From Alphaproteobacteria bacterium (GTDB lineage: Bacteria > Pseudomonadota > Alphaproteobacteria > Rhizobiales > Xanthobacteraceae): a DNA stretch of 9,615 nt. The notes below the pieces were generated by a model, which saw only the letters and a list, made by a program, of their open reading frames with translations, had not been told where the DNA came from and did not search any database. Location of the stretch: positions 1-9,615 of the forward strand of contig VAZH01000140.1 of NCBI GenBank assembly GCA_005884465.1, given 5' to 3'. Every line of letters begins with the position of its first letter. The stretch's first letter is position 1. This document shows positions 7,401-9,615 of this stretch, in pieces. A program made the translations under genes and the position numbers.

Positions 7401-7586
7401 ACCGTGCGCGAGAAGGTGAGCTTCCTGGTCGATGCCCCGCGTGATGCGGCGCCACCCGTCAGTCCCAGCCAGCCTGAGCCAGCAGCGGCCCCCGCCCCGG
7501 CCGCCGAGCCCGCTTCCGAGACAACAACCGAGACCCAGCCCCGCCGCGCAGGATGGTGGTCGCGGCGCTTCGGCAGCGGCGAATAG
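4464..7586 (+). CDS. rne: Ribonuclease E, degradosome scaffold and endonuclease
   Basis: This is the essential endonuclease that starts mRNA decay and matures rRNA and tRNA precursors. It also scaffolds the degradosome. I chose the ATG at 4464 (1040 residues) because MPNKMLIDA is, as I recall, the usual family N-terminus. ATG 4452 adds four residues, and neither has a clear Shine-Dalgarno. The S1 domain begins at about 37-92, is broken by an insertion (about 93-338), and resumes near YKIQ (342-345). The 5'-monophosphate sensor has Arg424-Thr425. The DNase I-like site has Asp557 (SIDVNSG) and Asp600 (IDFIDM), 43 residues apart as in E. coli. The zinc-link CPQC is Cys658/Cys661. The scaffold from about 770 is acidic, then has two Arg-rich RNA-binding blocks (813-823, 881-895) and a Pro/Ala-rich tail. 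It ends in a GWW motif (1030-1032) like the PNPase-binding motif of Caulobacter RNase E. The insertion carries an unusual His-rich block (154-206). Confidence 0.96.
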   Translation: MPNKMLIDATHPEETRVVVVRGNRVEEFDFETAQRKQLRGNIYLAKVTRVEPSLQAAFIEYGGNRHGFLAFSEIHPDYYQIPVADRQALIEADERAHREAEEESENRSNRRRPRHRNSRRRGNGERIQSEIVEHVSTEPSEAAQPHEGEERQEHAEDLHGKGDHAHDTEHHHADAEHHERDHHEHDEHTHDREHAHDEHDHPDHEHGDVQASETLAAVTLPDTAAIEASAAAPDSTAEAHEARAHDEHQEAYGHEDAIQADETPRGEDDGGEQTEHADRDAALDLGEQAADLGEQAAPSPGDQIQDDEDEADDAEEEVVESVGGDDVLEEVPERAFRPRRQYKIQEVIKRRQVMLVQVVKEERGNKGAALTTYLSLAGRYAVLMPNTARGGGISRKITSAQDRSRLKEVVQDLDVPEGMGIILRTAGASRTKPEIKRDFEYLIRMWETVRDMTLKSQAPTLVYEEGSLIKRSLRDLYTKEIDEILVAGEAGHQEARDFMKMLMPSNVRAVKQYRDGQPLFSRMGVESQLDAMFSPTVQLRSGGYIVINQTEALVSIDVNSGRSTREHHIEDTALKTNLEAAEEVARQLRLRDLAGLIVIDFIDMDEKRNNRAVERKLSDCLRQDRARIQVGRISHFGLLEMSRQRIRASVLESSTEPCPQCGGSGHVRSVSSVALQLLRGLEETLMKGATHNLVVRTRTDVALYVLNHKRGHLRDLESSFKVTLAVIADPTVSGQQSFVIERGEQVHTLEAAKALLVAQVAAFTSQSEEAFDEEEPFDIEVESEVETEETEGLAEESPTGEDTGSEAEADGHKRKRRRRRRGRSGEAREGGAARDNNDATRVPFDAVAIPGVIADENETGEDESDEQPSLARTDQAAGAERRPRRRGRRGGRRRRGGPEDGLAGSIVDELRPAPAPEAASAVADFDGNSAEPPAPEIQPQPIAPTPEPQHPDRGQQEAARSSGEAETAQEAERAARRRSTVREKVSFLVDAPRDAAPPVSPSQPEPAAAPAPAAEPASETTTETQPRRAGWWSRRFGSGE
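4923..5081 (+). repeat. Low-complexity His/Asp/Glu coding block inside rne
   Basis: Residues 154-206 of RNase E contain 20 histidines in 53 residues, mixed with Asp and Glu in loosely repeated units of the HDxEH / HDEH kind. At the DNA level it is a degenerate array of GAT, GAG, GAA, CAC and CAT triplets. The mixed use of CAC and CAT suggests an old or selected composition rather than recent triplet slippage. Confidence 0.8.
5313..5354 (+). repeat. 21-bp tandem duplication within rne
   Basis: Two adjacent 21-bp copies (5313-5333 and 5334-5354) differ only in the last base. They encode DLGEQAA twice (residues 284-297) and keep the frame. The near identity implies a recent in-frame duplication in the disordered S1 insertion. 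Confidence 0.9.
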
Positions 7587-7606
7587 CAGGAAGAATCTTG
7601 AAACAG

Positions 7607-7639
7607 AAAAAACCGCCCGGCAAAACCGGGCGGTTTTTC
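7607..7639. terminator. Bidirectional intrinsic terminator between rne and the ABC transporter operon
   Basis: AAAAACCGCCCGG (7608-7620) pairs perfectly with CCGGGCGGTTTTT (7626-7638) around the loop CAAAA. Five Ts follow the GC stem on the plus strand and six on the minus strand. It lies 21 nt after the rne stop and 56 nt beyond the ATPase stop, so one hairpin can end both convergent transcripts. Confidence 0.92.
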
Positions 7640-7661
7640 AATTGCTCCTGCTTCGATGGCG

Positions 7662-7682
7662 GGCGGTGAGACACAAACCGCC
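7662..7682. repeat. Small inverted repeat downstream of the ABC ATPase gene
   Basis: GGCGGT (7662-7667) and ACCGCC (7677-7682) flank a 9-nt spacer in the short convergent gap. No T-run follows on either strand. It may help stabilise the 3' end of the transporter mRNA, or it may be chance in GC-rich DNA. Confidence 0.35.
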
Positions 7683-7694
7683 GTCCACCGGGCG

Positions 7695-8786
7695 TCAGAT
7701 TGCCGCCCCGGTCTTCGCGTCGAAAACGTGAAGCCTGGAAGGGCGCATGGCAACGCGCAGCTTGTCGCGCACCTTCACCCGCACGGTCGGCTCGACGCTC
7801 GCCACCATGACGCCCTCGCCGACCTTCATATCGAGCAGGATTTCCGAGCCGAGTTGCTCGACCACCTCGATCACGGCATCGAAGCACGGGTGGTCGTGAT
7901 CGGCGGCGCCCGCCACGGTGAGGTCCTCCGGGCGCACGCCGAGCGTGACCTGGTGGCCGATATGACCGCGCAGGCGCTGCGCGGTCTGGTCCGGCAACTT
8001 GATGCGCAAGCCGGAGTTCTCGGCCATCAGCGATCCGTTCGCCTCGGTCACTGTAACGGCGGCGAAATTCATGGCCGGCGAGCCGATGAAACCGGCGACG
8101 AACTTGTTGGCGGGCTGATTGTACAGTTCGAGCGGCTCCCCCACCTGCTGCACCACGCCGTCCTTCATGACGACGACCCGGTCACCCAGCGTCATGGCCT
8201 CGACTTGATCGTGGGTAACGTAAATGGCGGTGGTACCGAGACGCAGATGCAGCTTCTTGAGCTCAACGCGCATCTGCACCCGCAGCTTGGCATCGAGGTT
8301 CGACAGCGGCTCGTCGAACAGGAACACGCGGGGGTGGCGCACGATGGCACGGCCCAAAGCCACCCGCTGGCGCTGGCCGCCGGAGAGTTGGCGCGGCTTG
8401 CGCTTTAGCAATTCGCCGATGCCGAGGATGTCGGCCGCCTCCCGCACGCGCTTGTCAATCTCGGGCCTTCCGAATTTGCGCATCTTCAGGCCGAACGCCA
8501 TGTTGTCGTACACGCTCATATGCGGGTAGAGCGCGTAGTTCTGGAACACCATGGCGATGTCGCGGTCCATGGGCGCCAGCTGATTGATCACGTTGCCGTC
8601 GATTGAGATATCGCCGGAGCTGATCGCTTCCAGCCCGGCGATCATCCTGAGCGTCGTGGTCTTGCCGCAACCCGACGGTCCGACGAACACCACGAACTCC
8701 TTGTCGCGGATCTGCAGATTGACGTCCCTGACGGCGTGCACGCTGTCGTAGAACTTGTTGATCCCCTTGAGGACGACCTGTCCCAT
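7695..8786 (-). CDS. Carbohydrate-type ABC transporter ATP-binding protein (MalK/UgpC family)
   Basis: This cytoplasmic ATPase powers a CUT1-family importer. Its 363 residues match the usual MalK/UgpC length. The nucleotide-binding domain has Walker A GPSGCGKT (36-43), Q-loop Gln82, signature LSGGQ (134-138), Walker B FLFDEP with Asp158 and Glu159, and switch His192. From about 235 (FIGSPAMNF) a MalK-type C-terminal OB/TOBE domain follows, which in relatives dimerises and can bind regulators. The start is ATG. AAAGGG lies 11 nt upstream, inside the end of the permease gene, and only 7 nt separate the two genes, so they are very likely co-transcribed and translationally coupled. It appears to be the last gene of its operon, ending at the shared terminator. 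The substrate cannot be read from the ATPase: glycerol-3-phosphate, sugars and polyols are all served by such proteins. I therefore give no gene symbol. Confidence 0.93.
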   Translation of the reverse strand: MGQVVLKGINKFYDSVHAVRDVNLQIRDKEFVVFVGPSGCGKTTTLRMIAGLEAISSGDISIDGNVINQLAPMDRDIAMVFQNYALYPHMSVYDNMAFGLKMRKFGRPEIDKRVREAADILGIGELLKRKPRQLSGGQRQRVALGRAIVRHPRVFLFDEPLSNLDAKLRVQMRVELKKLHLRLGTTAIYVTHDQVEAMTLGDRVVVMKDGVVQQVGEPLELYNQPANKFVAGFIGSPAMNFAAVTVTEANGSLMAENSGLRIKLPDQTAQRLRGHIGHQVTLGVRPEDLTVAGAADHDHPCFDAVIEVVEQLGSEILLDMKVGEGVMVASVEPTVRVKVRDKLRVAMRPSRLHVFDAKTGAAI

Positions 8787-8793
8787 TATGCTG

Positions 8794-9615
8794 TCAGCCC
8801 TTTACCGATCCGGTCAATCCTGCGACGTAGTGCTCGACGAAAAACGAATATGCGATGGCAACCGGGATCGATCCGAGCAGGGCGCCAGCCATCAGCGGTC
8901 CCCAGTAGAATACATCGCCGCGGATCAGCTCTGATGTGACGCCGACCGGCACGGTCTTCTGCTCAGGCGAGGACAGGAAGACAAGTGCGTAGATGAACTC
9001 GTTCCATGACAGCGTGAAAGCGAAGATGCCGGCCGATAGGATGCCCGGGATCGCCACCGGGATGACGATGTAGAGCATGGCCTGCCAGCGCGAAGCGCCG
9101 TCAATGCGCGCGCATTCCTCGAGCTCCTTGGGTACTGCCTTGAAGTAACCCATCATGAGCCAGGTACAGAACGGAATAAGAAAAGTCGGATAGGTCAGAA
9201 TCAGCGACCAGGGCGTGTCACCCAGCCGATAGTTGCGGATGATCTCGGCCAGCGGGATGAACAGCAGCGTCTGGGGCACCAGATAGGTGATGAAGATACC
9301 GGTGCCCAGGCTACCGGCAAATGGAAAGTTCAGCCGCGACAGGGCATAGCCGGCGAACACGCCGCACACGAGCGAGATGGCGGTTGACACGAGCGCGATG
9401 AACGTCGTGTTCCACAGCCACGATGCGAACAGCGTCTCCTCGAACAGGTATTTGACGTGGTCCCAGGTCGGTTTCCAGGTCCAGAACGGATTGTAGTTGA
9501 CCGAATTCCAGGGTCGGTAAAGCTCGCCATCCGGCCGCACCGAAGTGATCACCATCCAGTAGAACGGGAAGAGCAGGAACAGCAGGAACAGCCCCATCGG
9601 GACGTAGAAGAACAC
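8794..9615 (-). CDS. Carbohydrate-type ABC transporter permease, MalG family (5' end off window)
   Basis: This is an inner-membrane permease of a CUT1 (MalFGK-type) importer. The frame is open to the right edge, where the first complete codon is GTG. It is more likely an internal valine than the true start, because family members usually have a short cytoplasmic N-terminus before the first helix. The 273 visible residues show about six hydrophobic segments (roughly 2-26, 67-92, 103-126, 136-158, 178-214 and 239-267). The EAA loop that docks on the ATPase is present at 167-186 (ECARIDG, then IVIP), with the conserved Gly173. A periplasmic loop rich in Trp and Pro lies at about 28-60. It reads into the ATPase gene with a 7-nt gap. 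The partner MalF-type permease and the solute-binding protein are expected beyond the right edge, but are not visible. Substrate unknown. Confidence 0.92.
   Translation of the reverse strand: MFFYVPMGLFLLFLLFPFYWMVITSVRPDGELYRPWNSVNYNPFWTWKPTWDHVKYLFEETLFASWLWNTTFIALVSTAISLVCGVFAGYALSRLNFPFAGSLGTGIFITYLVPQTLLFIPLAEIIRNYRLGDTPWSLILTYPTFLIPFCTWLMMGYFKAVPKELEECARIDGASRWQAMLYIVIPVAIPGILSAGIFAFTLSWNEFIYALVFLSSPEQKTVPVGVTSELIRGDVFYWGPLMAGALLGSIPVAIAYSFFVEHYVAGLTGSVKG

Overview
The window looks like chromosomal DNA from a GC-rich alphaproteobacterium of the Bradyrhizobium / Rhodopseudomonas / Nitrobacter type. The evidence is the alphaproteobacterial form of RNase E (S1 domain split by a long charged insertion, C-terminal GWW motif), the gene order rne / amiC / mrcA, and strongly GC-biased codon use. 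This assignment comes from protein features read by eye; no search was run.

Layout, left to right. (1) 1-2254, minus strand: mrcA, a class A penicillin-binding protein 1A whose C-terminal end lies off the left edge. (2) 2255-2464: a 210-nt gap with an inverted repeat and a possible -10 element in front of mrcA. (3) 2465-3760, minus: amiC, a periplasmic zinc N-acetylmuramoyl-L-alanine amidase with a TTG start. (4) 3761-4463: the divergent amiC/rne control region. It has a CtrA-type TTAA-N7-TTAA site before amiC, a candidate sigma-70 promoter for rne, and then a GC-rich, hairpin-containing leader of about 550 nt. (5) 4464-7586, plus: rne, ribonuclease E, with a very histidine-rich block inside its S1-domain insertion. 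(6) 7587-7694: convergent gap with a bidirectional intrinsic terminator. (7) 7695-8786 and 8794-9615, minus: the last two genes of a CUT1 carbohydrate-type ABC transporter operon, the MalK/UgpC-like ATPase and a MalG-like permease truncated at the right edge.

Functionally the window has three parts. amiC and mrcA work on the cell wall: the amidase cuts septal peptidoglycan and PBP1A polymerises and cross-links it. rne encodes the scaffold and endonuclease of the RNA degradosome. The transporter pair is a separate uptake unit of unknown substrate.

I found no mobile element, CRISPR array, RNA gene, phage gene or defence cassette, and nothing that amounts to an undescribed multi-gene system. 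The points most worth a second look are the histidine-rich insertion in RNase E, the CtrA-like site in front of amiC, and the long rne leader.
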